From the NCBI GenBank assembly GCA_033439255.1, contig CM065883.1:1240001-1304000 (forward strand): a stretch of DNA of 64,000 bases. The letters run 5' to 3'. The notes under the pieces are model-generated. The model made no database searches. It had not been told where the DNA came from and saw only the letters and a list, made by a program, of their open reading frames with translations. Position numbers and translations under genes: made by a program. Below are positions 42,301 to 54,277 of the stretch, piece by piece. How positions within the stretch are numbered: position 1 is the stretch's first letter; each line of letters starts with the position of its first letter. The stretch is from Hericium rajendrae (Eukaryota > Basidiomycota > Agaricomycetes > Russulales > Hericiaceae).

Positions 42301-44271
42301 AGGTGTTCTGAAAGAAGATTTCCGTACTGGATTGAAGGAGCTTGACGGTATGTTCACAACGGATATTCATTTTGCCATGCTGACATCCTGGCTCAGACGC
42401 TTCGGCCGAGCAGCAGAACCCAGATGCCTTCGATCCAACGGTCAATCTTCGTGATTATTCCGCCATAGACCTTCCCGTGTTCACCTGCTCCTCCCGAGAC
42501 TATGTTCGCTTGAAGGGTACGTTTCGCATTTGTTGTTTGTTGACGCCTGATTTCTTGACACCCTTCGCTAGGTCAAGTCAAAGGAGACGGCGAACCTACT
42601 TGTTTCTCCAACATAGAACATACCGGGATCCCCGAGCTGCAAGATTGGTGCCACAGCTTGACCGTCTCCTCGCGCGAACGTGCAGCTCGCGGTTTCCTCA
42701 CCCACCTCAAGACGTTCGCCAACTCCGTGAAGCAATACATCGAATGCGCAGGTGAGGTCACGGAGTCTGACCGCGCTGCGCTCAAGGCGAAGTGGGAATC
42801 GGGTTTCACCGAGGAAGAAGTGAACACCGACTTCGATCCTGAAGAAGACGAAAACGAAGAGGACGAAGAAGATGAGGATGAGGATGAAGACCGGGATGAC
42901 CTGGATTTTTTTGAACGGGGCGCGCGGGAATACGGATACAGTTCTGATGGTTACGACGACCTTGATGTCCTGCGCGCCCTGACTGGTGGCCATGGTGGTG
43001 GCCACGGTGGCATGATCCGTATGCCCCCTCAGCCCAAGCGTGTTCCGAAAGTCGACGCCTATGGACAACCCATAGGCATCGCACCGCGCCTCGTGAAGGT
43101 ACGAGTGCTTCTACCTTCCAGTCGTTATACGGCAAGGAGAACTTATTCACACTTCGTGTAGGAATTTGGGGCTGTGGCGGATAACACTGTTGCAGGCTTG
43201 AAGGCCGAGTTCCGAAACGGTCTTCAGGAGAAATGCGAGGTCGGAGCAGCCTTGGTACGCATTTTTCTTCGTCAGTTTTAGTCTCATTCTGACACTTCAT
43301 CATGGGTAGGCGTCCGATGCGGCGCTCGAGACTTCAGATGCCTTTGCTGGCGGTATGCATTGGGCGACGTATCGTGCCAGTGAGTGGTGGTCCATTGTTT
43401 CCTCGTAATATATCTGACTTTGTTCCCTAGCTTTACGTCGGCATGGGGCTTGGCGTCGCGATCTCAACGAGGAATTGATCACGCCAATGACGAAGAACAT
43501 CGCGTCCTCGTGGTCCAAAGTCTTTGAAGCTGACTTGTTTGCGGCCTTCGAGGCTGCCGTCAATGCGACCATTACCAAGGTGCTGAAGGACGTCGAGAAC
43601 TCTGCTGCGCCCGGCTTGAGGGACCGTGTGAGGGCTCAAGGAGAAGCATGCAAGCGCGAAGTCCAATACGCGAGCAAGCAAGTCATCGCGACCGTCCGCG
43701 AAACGATGACCAGCCAGCAGAAGGAGGTGTCGCGCTGCCTGACGCCCAGCGTGCAGGGCCAGCTGCGCGTTGCGTACGACCGTGCGATGGAGGAGCGCGG
43801 CACGGGGAGTGTTGCACGTCAGAAAGTGGGTGTCTATTCGTCTTCGCTTTCTAGTTCACTGCCTGATCTACACACCTCAGGCCTACTTCCATAACTTCAT
43901 CGACGAGAATCGGGACCGTATCTTTAACGGCGGCGCGAATGCCATCATGGATCGCCTCAACAAGGCAGCAGACGCTGTCGGCGAAGCAGTGAAAGGACCC
44001 TTGCGCGATCTTGCCGAGAAGGTATGTACCTGCGCTACTTCCGCTTTACTCTAGCTCATTGGTGGTCCAGATTGAAGTCAGCATCGCAGTGCTGTGGGAA
44101 GGTGTGCGCGACGACCCCGTGCAGAACCGCATGCGCGCGAATGTCGTCGTCACCGTCAATGAAGTCATTCGCCAGGTCAACTTGTGGTCTGGCGCGCGGG
44201 AGCTGCGCGAGCGCGGGACTGCCACGGCGCACGCTCCGCCGACCGACGCTGCAATTGCAACGGAGGCCTAA
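39388..44271 (+). CDS. Large dynamin-like nuclear GTPase (SLIP-GC/NUGGC-like)
   Basis: About twenty exons give a protein of more than 1000 residues. An N-terminal disordered stretch has repeated DVKP-type segments. The GTPase domain follows: P-loop CGATGAGKSSTLNAV, DLPGVAD (G3, DxxG), and TKCDD (G4). A Lys-rich insert (KRDKKEKKKD) lies between G1 and G3. After G4 come a coiled coil, a strongly basic then acidic nuclear-type stretch (KANKKRKNKRGG, DDDDIDMDDLDD), more coiled coil, an acidic loop, then helical stalk-like regions (FADAFEAAVNATI-like helix, IDENRDRIFNGGANAIMDRL). The layout matches the nuclear GTPase SLIP-GC group of the dynamin superfamily. Its role in fungi is not known to me. 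The second to fourth exons are short and the start is the first ATG. Confidence 0.85.
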
Positions 44272-46003
44272 ACTGCAACATAGAGCATGAACACACCCAT
44301 GCACAGTTCATTTTCTTTTGCCTTCCCAATATTACCATTAGCTACTCTACCCTTCTTCGTTCTATTCTTACCTTCTACTTTGTTCTGAATAAGGTTATCT
44401 TTCGTTACAGCTCTCATCGTTCTGGTACATAGAAGCACGTCTCTTTCTTACTTCTTGGAGCTACTTTGTCTACCGTAGACGCCGCACCGCGAGCACTAGT
44501 ACTCCGTTTCAGCAGCCCTTGTATCGTTCGGTACTGTACATAGAACATATTGCAGCGCTTTGAATGATTCGTCCCCTGCGGGCTGTGCCGCTGTCAGACT
44601 TCGTTGTCACTTCGAAACTGGTATGTCGTCGACTTCGATGCATGTGTATGTACATTGACCGCGAACAGCTGAGGTCTACGCCTGCCATGACAAGCCTGCT
44701 GTGCTCTCCTGGCCCTTGCATACAGGGTTGCCCGACGATCGGGGCGCGCTACGTCTTCGCGTACGTAGTATGCCTCTGACCATTGATACTCGCCCTTTTT
44801 CCCGAGGATCTCCATCTACGTACAGCAGAGGCATGAGGCACGGCTGCACTATCCGCCGAGATAGGACCCTCCATGCCCAGGCTTGCACAGAGCAGAAGCA
44901 CGGCTGCCTCTTCCAGCAATCTTCCAGCGGCGTGTGCGCACCTCTCCGTGTCGTAATTGCGCTCTCTCCGTGGGTCTAGACTTCTGGGCTTCTGCGAAGC
45001 GTAGCAGGAAGACTGCTGCGGTCGGGCACGCCGTTTTCATACCGCGAGGTGCCGTGCGCCCTAATACTTTGCCTGACAGACGGAGGAGAATGGAGTACCG
45101 CAGTGGTACCCGCCTTGCGCATCTGTCGAAATGCACATCTGGCACTATTCTTAAGATGTCGCGTTCCTGGGGGATCGTGCGGTGACATGATATGCTGTAC
45201 GGTGCCCTGCAGAGAAATGTTTGTGTAACTGTAGGTTCCTGTACGTTGCTAGAGCTGTGCGTTGTCAAGACGAGGGGAGTGGATCATCACACTACGCAGA
45301 TGGAAAGTGTACTATATTCATATGGGTCCCTGGAAGTTGCTGGCCCTTGATGCTCCTTGCATGATCAAGGGTGCGATTGTAGTACGGGTCGTACTGAAAT
45401 CCACAGGTCCGACAACCCCGCCTGCGCTCATCATCAGCAAAGTGGTTCTTCTAACCAGAAGCAGTCTTCGCATCATCGACTTCATATTCAGGTCGGTGCA
45501 ATCCGCTCAAGAAGACCCGCTGATGGTTACGATACAGCACATTTTTCAATTCATTGAGTATTGATCATGGTACAACAGCAACGACTATCAGAATCAGAAT
45601 CCAGATGTGGGATGTAAGTACCGGGTCGTCGTAGCGTACAGTGCGTAAGTCATAAATTAGCGTATAATGTCCGCTGCAGTACAAGGCGCATAGGCGCCAG
45701 CGTCGCGATGTGTGGTATACACGGACGGGGGGAAGCGAATAGATATAGGCGGGTTTATCGTAGGATACGGGCGGCGGACTTTACAGTTAAATATACCGTA
45801 CACACGCTCAAAGGCGCGGCCGTCCGGTGACGCGTTTTCGTGTTATCGCGATGGGAGGGAAGAAGCAGCGCGTGGGGAGGGGACGATGATACATGGGAGG
45901 ATGAGCCACGGGGATCGGGGGCAGTAGTGATCGGCGCGGCGTTGACGCACGAGGCCCACCGTTATCTCCAGTGACGTCGCGCGTCAGGGCGGAACGCGAA
46001 TTA
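44272..46003. other. Gene-poor region
   Basis: This is 1.7 kb without a supportable gene. Short open frames overlap on both strands with no protein-like content. No tRNA cloverleaf, repeat array or transposon end was recognised. Confidence 0.4.
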
Positions 46004-46543
46004 TCAGTACCGGACGATGGGGCGGCCGTGGCGGTCGGTCTCCACGCCGGTGCGCGCGTCCATGTAGCGGTGGTTGTAGTCGTGGCCGAAGCCGAAGAAG
46101 TTCTTTATGCGATCGCCGATGGTGGGGTACTGGTGGTGGTACGTAGAGTAGCCATTGTGGTAGCCACTGCCGTAGTGACCCTGCGATGAAGATTGAGTAG
46201 GTGCGAGAGGCTGTAGAGGCGCAGGGCTCACATGGGAGTGTGTCGAGTGGGAGCGGTGGTGGTGGTGGCCATGGCCGTGACGGTGGGAAGACGTGCTGTG
46301 GGAGCGGTGTCTCCGGGAAGAGTGGTGACGGTGGTGATGGGAGGGGGACGCCGCGACGTAGTACGACGGCTGGGAGGCAACGGAGGCGACGGGGTAGGAG
46401 TAGCCAGCGGCAGGGGTGCCCGGATAGTAACTTCCACCAGAGTAGGAGGGAGTATAAGCTGGCTGATAGCTCGAGTGGGAGAGGGTGCGGGTGCGGTAGT
46501 GCTGGGACGGGGTGCTTGCAACGTAGTAAGACATATTGGACAA
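46004..46543 (-). CDS. His/Ser/Tyr-rich protein with conserved C-terminal motif
   Basis: One uninterrupted exon of 179 codons. The N-terminal two thirds is low-complexity, first Ser/Tyr/Pro-rich, then His-rich (HHHRHHSSRRHRSHSTSSHR, GHGHHHHRSHSTH). The end is more ordered: IGDRIKNFFGFGHDYNHRYM, then ARTGVETDRHGRPIVRY, a short motif I associate with small uncharacterised basidiomycete proteins. The His runs could bind metal, but this is inference. A TATAAA box lies at 46588-46593 on the same strand, about 45 bp before the first ATG. A second ATG three codons in (MSYYVAS) is equally possible. Confidence 0.75.
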   Translation of the reverse strand: MSNMSYYVASTPSQHYRTRTLSHSSYQPAYTPSYSGGSYYPGTPAAGYSYPVASVASQPSYYVAASPSHHHRHHSSRRHRSHSTSSHRHGHGHHHHRSHSTHSHVSPAPLQPLAPTQSSSQGHYGSGYHNGYSTYHHQYPTIGDRIKNFFGFGHDYNHRYMDARTGVETDRHGRPIVRY

Positions 46544-48319
46544 ATCAATTGTGAGGAGGAACTGGCGACGGGGGCAGAACGACCCTCTTTATATCTCAAA
46601 AACTTATGGATCTCAGATACGCTCCGTACAAAGGCCATAGCCCCGGTCAATGCGATTTCCGTTTACATCATTGAGCATCTCTGGTGATAACCTTCCCTGT
46701 CCCCGTCGTCCCATCAATCAAGCTGCCTGTCAACAGGCAATCGTCCTCGGTTTGCTGTGCCAACGCCCTGCCGAAAAGGCATGCAAGGCGCTGAACATCC
46801 TGTGCTCACCCCGCCTCCCCTACTCCCGCCTCGCCTCGTGTTATAACTCGCCCAAACGAGGCCTGCATCGCCTCGGGCCCCGCGCCGCGCCGCCCTGCTT
46901 TTTGATTCGACCCTCTCGGCGTGCCTGCGTGTTTTCCAGGTTCGTCTCGTTCGCCACCGCCATTGTGCATTCGAGGGTTTGCATCCCAGACAATGCGCTT
47001 GCTTGCTTTGTGGACCGACCAGCTTTGACGGGCCATTTAGCCCTCGCACGATGCGCTGCGGTCCGCCACCACGATCGCGGTCTGCATGCCGTCGGACCTC
47101 AGCCCGCTCGGTATCGATTTATCCCGGGGCTGTGGCCTCCATGCTCGCGCGGAACAAGCTCTAACAAGCTCCACACTTGGAGCACCTCCTCCATCCGCTG
47201 TGTCACCAATATTTCCGCCATCCAATCGCGCGCATTTTCGGGCACAAGAACCGACGATGTCGACGCGTCCGTGCCCGACATCCTGTGCGCGTTTCGGGCC
47301 CGGACGCACTGCCGCGACGGGCGCGTGTCGGCGTGGTACGGAGCATACGTCGTGTCGCGTCCCATGACCGCTCACGGCCATCGATTCGATTCTCACTCGT
47401 TCTTTGTCCCTACTTTGTCCCTACTTTTTTGTCCGTCCGCACCTTCCTGCACTTTTCTAGGTTTTAGATTCATATCATGCGCGCCCCGACATACATTGTG
47501 ATGCATCCCTCCTCTCGAATACGCACCAAACATGACCTGCCTTGCCGTCGTCTCACCGCTGCAGTGGCGCTCAATATCGCCCACATACGCACCTTCCCTC
47601 CCAGCGCCAACCGCTCCATGCGAAGGCCACGGCCACGGTTCATCGCCTTCTCGTCCGAGAGAATGAGATTCGAGTGCCCCTCCACACCCCCACTCCGATG
47701 AGCCTCGAGGCATGCTAGAAACCCGCCGCGCGCCATCGCGGGGCGACCTGCGATCGCAGTCCGCATACGTAGCCATCCGTGCCCAGCGCAGCGTCGATAT
47801 GAAATAGCAGCGAAGCCTCTATCGCGGAACGGGCAGGTCGGAGGCAGCTGCTCGGCCGCGGGCGCTGGTCGTCTCACGCGACAGCAGAATGAAACGCGAA
47901 ACAAAACGTACATGTCCATACCAGGATCCCCTGAACACAGATTTCCGAGTGCGCAGCTGCCTAGGCAGGATGGATACATTTTGTATGGAAGCTGTTAATG
48001 ATCATGTCTGAGCTGCGTTGCTGTGTCCGCGTCCCATAAGTGTAACAATACCTACGACATCTTCCCAACACGGGAATACACCCCAGAGCAGCGCACTCTC
48101 CCCCCGCACTGCGAGGCGCGCGGGGCTGTCATCCCGGCTGCCACCTACAGCACGGTCCCTGCATCAACACGCAGTGGCGTCCGCCCAGGACCACTCCACC
48201 TTGCCTCTTGACAGATCCCGGTCCCAGCTCTTCAGCTGCCCTCCATGCCCTTGTCTCCGGCGCGCGCAGATCAGCAGGCCGCGCGCCCGTCCCAAACCTA
48301 CTTCCGCGCCCGACCATGC
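46544..48319. other. Gene-poor, C/T-rich region
   Basis: Overlapping frames occur in most registers. The longest, 46650-47501 on plus (283 codons), is Arg/Cys/Ser/Pro-rich with no domain and competing frames on the other strand. I do not accept it as a gene. No RNA gene was recognised. Confidence 0.4.
46588..46593 (-). promoter_or_regulatory. TATA box of the His-rich gene
   Basis: Minus-strand ATATAAAG (TATAAA at these positions) lies about 45 bp before the start codon at 46543. Confidence 0.55.
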
Positions 48320-50551
48320 CTACTCCAGGTCCGCGAAGTCACCCTCGTCCAGATCGTGCGGCTGGCAGTGTGGGGAAGGCGCGTGTTCGTGGGGATGATG
48401 GAATTGCGGGGCAGGGGCGCAGCGTGCGATTGCGCATGCGACGGCCGGGATCGTGCATTTGGGCAGCGTGCGCCGGGAGAGAGGTCGGTCGAATGTTACG
48501 ATTGTCACGCGCAGCGGCACGGGTGGGCACAGTGGGGAGAGATGCAGGATGGGGAAGATAAGATTAGCGTTCACGTTCGTATCACAATCGGGAATAGGAT
48601 GCGGGCAATTAGGCCGCGAAGATCCACAGCAGCACCCGCAGAAGGTGCTGGCCGGGCACGTGGCGGAATTGATGTCGGGAAGGAAGCGCACGCACCTCCT
48701 TCGGCTCCTCATCCTCGCCATACTGCATCGTAAAGTCGATATTGCTCAGCACGTTCTCGATCGAATCTGGGTTGGTCAGGTCCAGCGGGAGGAATGACAC
48801 GAGTGGGTGGTCTTCGATCTGGCGGCGCAAGGCACGGCAGAGATAAAGAGGAAAGACGACGGCATGTCGTAAGATCGCGAAAAAGATAACGTCAGTCAGT
48901 AAGCTTCTGGACGAGTTGGGAGAGACGATGAAGGTAATCATAAGACCGAAAGAAGCTCAGCGGGCGCTGAAGGGTGCAGATGGGAGGGTAACGCAATAAC
49001 GCGTCCAAGAACAGAGACGACGTCCGCTATTATCGCCTCGCGTGTGCATCCTCTGATACCGAGCATGCGCCATGCAGAAATCCGAGAGAGGAGCAAGCGG
49101 AGTGACACCATTATCGCTGCCCATCGGTATACGCAAACGCTGCGTGGCAAAGATAGGAGGCCGATAATGCACGAAGGCGGCAAAGAGGACAGAAGAAGAG
49201 CCAAATGCGCAGTGACTTACAAGCTGGACAATCGCCTGATTCAGCGCATGAAACCTTGGGTTGGCTGGTTCCGGCTCATCTCCGTTCCCAAACGGCGTCG
49301 CGAGGAGCAATGGGTCGGGATCGAGATACCTATAACGGGGCGGCGCATGAGCATTCATAGAATGGGGCACGAGAATCAACTGCTCGTGACGCGTAGCATG
49401 GGAAGTGGGAAACATGAATGGGCGCGGATGGCGTCACGAAGCAGGTCGTTGTGCGGAGATGAAGGAAGAGAAGGGGCTGGGATGACGGGAGTGGGAAGGG
49501 AATGGCGCACCGTGCGATGTTGCGCGTCGTGCGGATGCCGTTGCGGCCACCTGCTTGGTCGTCTGAATTGCCGAGGACAAGGTCCATTTTTGACATGATA
49601 TTGATCCAGGGGATCTCGAGGTTGACCATAGCCGACATGGCAGAAAGCACGCCGCTGAGGAACCGACAGTCGAAAAATTTCAGGTGTGAACGAGGATGAC
49701 GTTGATGCGATCGAGAATCAGAGCGTGTGCGCGAGAACGAACAAAGTTGATGACATAGTCGAGACGCATCGGTACAGCAAAATGAAAGAGACGCGTTGCG
49801 GAAGCCAGAAAACAAGTCCAGGCGCGTAGATAGTGTGGGAGAAGCATCAAACAGCAAATGTTCATGGGCGTCATAGAAGGAACGAGGCATGCTGAATCAG
49901 AGCGAAGACACTGAACGAGGCAGAACACTGACGTACCTGAAAAACTTATACTTGTCCTCCATGAATTGCGACTCGAGAAGGTAAGTCGCACACGTTCGAA
50001 TGCCGAGGCGATTAAGGTTTTTCACCAGGACCGGTAGGAAGGGGTGATGCGTGTACAATTCAATCTGGCCTGGATGCGCGTATCGATAGAACGTGAGTAA
50101 CGTCGCCGAGCACAAGTGAGGGGTATTCGCGAAAGCGAGGCAGCTTACCGGGGCAATCAACAATGAGATAGTCGTCCTCATACTCTCCGATCTCTTCTTC
50201 CAGCCAATCCATGTTCTGCATAAGATATCTACACATAAACGTTGCATCAGGTCTCTGCCGTGATAATCTATCCGTCGGCCGAGCGAGAGCACCAGAACCA
50301 CTCACTCACTCAAAGCAATACACGAGGCCGCCATTCGGCCCATAGCCCAGCTCGCTCATGACATCGTCAACAGAGACGAGATCCCTTATGTCAATGGACG
50401 GCGCGTATTCGAAGCTGTCGGGAGACGCTGCTGGGTCCAGATTGACAAGGTGGGCCGTCCGTTTAGAAGCGGCCAAGTGGGTCATGAGGGCCCCGCTGAA
50501 TGTCGACTTGCCCGCGCCCGCAGGTCCGGTAACGAAAACAGCATATCTCAT
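48320..50551 (-). CDS. GPN3: GPN-loop GTPase 3
   Basis: Seven exons: 50310-50551, 50149-50228, 49937-50069, 49511-49654, 49221-49329, 48696-48818 and 48320-48361, giving 290 residues, the family length. GPN3 works with GPN1 in assembly and nuclear import of RNA polymerase II. Seen: P-loop [18 protein letters not shown], the GPN triad in [62 protein letters not shown], and [20 protein letters not shown]. The last four introns are long (282, 181, 402 and 334 nt) against about 50 nt elsewhere in the window. The start codon is 222 bp from that of the PYM-like gene, read the other way. Confidence 0.93.
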
Positions 50552-50773
50552 CGTGAAAAGGCTATATTGCGGTTTTAGAAAAAAGCTTTGCGTGGTTCAG
50601 GTCGATGAGGACGGTGAACAAGCGAGCCGAGGAGGATGTTGACTTGATGATGTCCCGGTAAGCGAGAAAGGCAGGTTATTATGTTCAAACTCCGATCCCT
50701 GGCTTAGAATTCCAGCATCCTCGATAACTGTCGAAGCCCTCCCATTCAACCATCCCCGACGTCTCTCATCACT

Positions 50774-51301
50774 ATGTCCAGGCCACCGCTCAACCCGCCA
50801 AAGACAACGGCAGGCATCGCGCTTGACCCCCGCACTCTCGAGCGCGTTATCCTGAATCACGCCGCCCAGATGGATCGTACGTCCCGCCACCCGCCACTCC
50901 GTGATCGTGCAACTTACCAACGCCCTGTCGCCCGTATCTCCGCGCGGGCCAATTGCAGTATCCGAAAGCAGATCAAAATCCGCCCCGGCTACACGCCTCA
51001 GGAGGACGTGCAGCGTTTCCGCGGCACGCGCCAGCAGGCGATGGAGACGGGCAAAGGACAGGTGGTCGGCTGGATTGCGCCGTCGTCGAAGAAGGAAGAA
51101 TTGTCCAAGCCGCTGAGCAAGAGTGCGAAGAAGAACGAGAAGCGGAAGGAGAAGAGGAAGGAGAAGCGCGAGGAGCCGGTTCGGGAGAGCTGGGAAAGCG
51201 ATGAGGAGGATGGAAAGGATGAGGCGGCACAGAAGGATGGGAAAGTGGAAAAGGAGAATGGGCATCCGTCCGAAGCACCACCGAGCACCACCAACCAGTG
51301 A
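50774..51301 (+). CDS. PYM/WIBG-like exon-junction-complex factor
   Basis: An open frame of 175 codons runs without interruption. RPPLNPPKTTAGIALDPRTL at the start, then IRKQIKIRPGYTPQEDVQRF and GKGQVVGWIAP, match the N-terminal Mago/Y14-binding region of PYM, which removes exon junction complexes from translated mRNA. The Lys/Glu-rich tail (KSAKKNEKRKEKRKEK) is also typical. Between the two conserved parts (about 50877-50955) the frame encodes a Pro/Arg-rich insert that family members lack. It begins with a perfect donor (GTACGT at 50878) and ends TTGCAG, but removing exactly that piece breaks the frame. The region may be an intron with a different acceptor, or a base may be lost. Confidence 0.75.
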   Translation: MSRPPLNPPKTTAGIALDPRTLERVILNHAAQMDRTSRHPPLRDRATYQRPVARISARANCSIRKQIKIRPGYTPQEDVQRFRGTRQQAMETGKGQVVGWIAPSSKKEELSKPLSKSAKKNEKRKEKRKEKREEPVRESWESDEEDGKDEAAQKDGKVEKENGHPSEAPPSTTNQ

Positions 51302-51531
51302 TGAGAACAAGACACCACAAGACTGAAATGCCGACGCGATTGCAGATAAGTTCGAGAAGCTTTCCGTCTCATGAATAACGAAGTATATATTAGTTTAGTC
51401 CTTGGTATTGTATTGTATAACTCTAGAGATGTGGGGTGCACGGAAGGAAAGGTGATGTTGAAAGTTAGTGGATATTATACAATGTATTTCATACCCCATT
51501 GTTCTCTTTGCCCGTACGTTATCCACCCTGC

Positions 51532-52850
51532 TCAACGCTGCTGATTGGCCTGCATCAGCATCTGTAAGCAGGGTGAACCTGGCATCAAGCCGCGAAAGAC
51601 GTTCCGTAGACCAGCTTCGGGGCGAAGGAACCTAAGTGAGGCCTTCCATCTTCTCGAAACCTCCTTCAAAATCTGGTTGAGGATTATGCGGGGCATTCGG
51701 CGTAGATGGTGGGGTGTGGGCTTGGGCTTGGGCCTAAGCTCCAGTGAAAGAACGATGACAATAAGGAAGGCAGAAAGGGCAGCTAGAAGCAATGAGATTA
51801 TGTTCGGAATTGCAGACAGGCGAGAAGTACATACCAACAGATTTCCGCATGTTATCCCACTTGACTTCTTCCATGTCGGATCGGAGGTCGTACAAAGTCA
51901 CCAGTGACTTGTTCAAGACGCCCTTATTCGACCATCCAGTGAATTTGACAAGACAGACTATACAGAAAGATACCCACCTCGATCTCAATATCCAAGCGCT
52001 TGGCCTCCGTCTTCGACTCATTCTTCCGACTCTCGACGTCCATCTGGACCCTGTAACAAGAATCAGCGCCATGGCTTATAACTTAAAGAACCCACACACT
52101 CATGCTTCAATATTGCAAGATCCTCCTTCATCTTACCGCCTAGTGCATCCGTATCTCTCCTCAGCGCTGCAAGCTGCGTGTTCAGCCCCGCATGCTCGCT
52201 CTTCGAGCGCATCGTGACCTCCGTGCGCACCTCCGACAGCGCCGCACGGAACAAGTACGCTTGCTAAACGCAGCATCAGCGCACGTCAAAACGCGATCGG
52301 GGAGCAGTGCGCGTCAGCACGACGCGCAGCAGGTTAAACGCACGTTGTCCAGGTCCTTTGTCGTGAGGCCCTCGCGCCTGACACGCCCGATGCGATCCAC
52401 GAGGAGCGCGCGCGTCGCCCGCATCAGGATCCGCGCAGTCGGGGTCGGGAACGACTTCTCCAACGCGGAAAGAAGTGATAGGTATCAAACACAGGCCTCC
52501 GGTACATCCTTGAAATGGAGCGACCACCGAACCCATCGCTGTGATCTGGTGGAGCTGGGAGACTGGACGGCGGCGAGGGAGGCGGAGTGCCCGAGCCTGA
52601 ACCAGACGACTGAGGGTCATTCGGATGGGGAGCAAGAGATATTGAGCGCGATTCTGACGACAAAACTCCTTGGTTCCGATACGGCGAGGGATGAAGGTGA
52701 AGGATCCGATATTGTGGAGTTGGTGTGGGCGTCTCTGTGCGGAATGGCTGGCGGTGATGCAGGCACCACCGACAGCGCGGTGGATGGAGGCAAGTGAGAC
52801 TCAGTAGTAATTGCGCGGTACAAACGGGGGAGCTGGCGGTGAAGGATCAT
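51532..52850 (-). CDS. DUF1640/MCUR1-type mitochondrial coiled-coil protein
   Basis: A mitochondrial-type leader ([17 protein letters not shown]) and a Ser/Pro linker lead to [30 protein letters not shown], the coiled coil [32 protein letters not shown] and [20 protein letters not shown], then one membrane helix [17 protein letters not shown]. This is the order of Fmp32/MCUR1 family inner-membrane proteins, involved in cytochrome oxidase assembly or calcium uniporter regulation in other species. After the usual end comes an extra basic tail of about 60 residues ([20 protein letters not shown]). Between TYHFF and [16 protein letters not shown] the frame slips by one base near 52465, with no splice site there. 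A lost base (giving FFPRLEK) is the simplest reading. Confidence 0.83.
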
Positions 52851-53280
52851 GGTGGAAACAATGAGTTGGTAGAGGAATGAATGGTGGTTAGGATATTTGC
52901 AGAGCCGGCCTGTTCAGTGCTGCAGTGCTCGTTCGTGCAGCCACGTAGATCTTATCTTATCTCCCCTGCACAGACATCAGCCGCGCGTACGCGGTACGGG
53001 CGCTTGCCCACTTACTAGCCTCACAACCAACAGTACTGTCTCCTTTACTGATCTCACAAAAGACAGTTGTTCTGCGCACCAATTCACACTCTCGCTGATG
53101 AGAACGTTGAAGAATGTTATAGAAAAATGGCAAGCGATCGCATGGAAATGAGGTAAGGTTGACTTCGAGAGGTTTCTTAATCCCACGGAATCAGAGCAGA
53201 GAAGACGTTTTTATTATAGTTCAGTACTTCATTTGACCTTCTTTCACGACACCCATACACTACGAAAGAATAGGGGGCAC
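52851..53280. other. Intergenic region
   Basis: Upstream flank of the DUF1640-type gene and 3' flank of the GST gene, both on the minus strand. Nothing distinct was seen. Confidence 0.35.
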
Positions 53281-54262
53281 TCAGGCTGCCTCAAGCCCGC
53301 TCTGCACAGTAGGGCGGGCAATCACACGCTCCGTCCACGCTTTCAAGCTAGGCCATTCCGAAAGGTCGAGGTTTATGTAACTGTGCGCAGCAATCCTGCA
53401 GGCCAGTTAGCTTCGAACAGCAAGTCAACATCCGGAAACAACAAACCAAGGATATACATTGATGTCGGCAAGGCTGTACTTGCCCTTCCCAGGACCGGCA
53501 AGCCAGTCGCGTACTTTGAGGCGCGTGTCAAGCACGCTGTAGAGGCGCTTGGTCTCATCGAGGTATCCTAGCAACGGTATTCAGAGATGCGTCGCGCAAT
53601 CAGCACGAAACAACTCACGTTTCTTGCCATAGGGGATGTCCTCAGGCGCGTACTTCACGAAGTGGTTCGCCTGGCCCTGCATTGGGCCAACACCGCCGTG
53701 CTGCGAAAGGCTGTCAACACGCGTCCTTCCAGGCGCGGCACGGTTGAAGACGTACTGCAAAGAAGATCCACTGCAGCATCTCGCTGTAGTTCTCGAGGTC
53801 TGTCGCAGGATCGAACCAGAACTTGAACTCCTTGTCGCGAGTCTGGGCGAGATGCAAGAGAATGGCGGCGCTCTCGAAGACCGGGAAGCCAGCCTTCAAG
53901 TCGCCGTGAAGCGCATCGGCATTGGACGGCGGTGGGAGTGAGAAATCGAGGATGGCAGGGATGCGACCGTTCGGGTTGATCTTCAAGAATTCGGGCGACT
54001 TCTGCGCACCGGTGGTAATGTCTATCTTCTCTTTACTGTGAGATAATGCGTCAGCTGGATGATAAGCGCACATCAGGCCATGCAGCACATACTCATAGGT
54101 GATGCCATTGGCAGCCTTGAGCTCCTCGAGGAAGATAGACACTTTCTTGCCGTTAGGTGTTGCGAAGGTGTAGAGCTTGATGTCAGCGGGCATGGTTGAA
54201 ACAGATGAAAATCTGATAGTTGTAGGAAAGGTAGAGAGCAGACGGTGGAGACGGAAGGACAT
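53281..54262 (-). CDS. Glutathione S-transferase (Ure2/Gst-like)
   Basis: Five exons, all junctions in frame. The thioredoxin-like N-terminal domain ([51 protein letters not shown]) binds glutathione through the NPNGRIPA and ESAAI motifs. The helical C-terminal domain has [59 protein letters not shown] and [19 protein letters not shown]. This is the fungal Ure2p/GTT class used in detoxification and redox work. The first ATG gives a leader that could be mitochondrial ([20 protein letters not shown]). The ATG at 54193 ([10 protein letters not shown]) gives the usual cytosolic start. A TATA box only 15 bp before the first ATG favours the inner start. The last intron has donor GTTTGT and branch site GCTAAC. 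Confidence 0.9.
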
Positions 54263-54277
54263 AGGAGACTTCGGGTT

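Noticed and set aside
44272-46003. Possible tRNA or other RNA gene in the gene-poor stretch
   Set aside because: No matching A and B boxes or cloverleaf pairing could be found by eye. A covariance-model scan would be needed to be sure.
46650-47501. 283-codon plus-strand open frame
   Set aside because: Arg/Cys/Pro/Ser-rich with several equally long overlapping frames on both strands. No recognisable motif.
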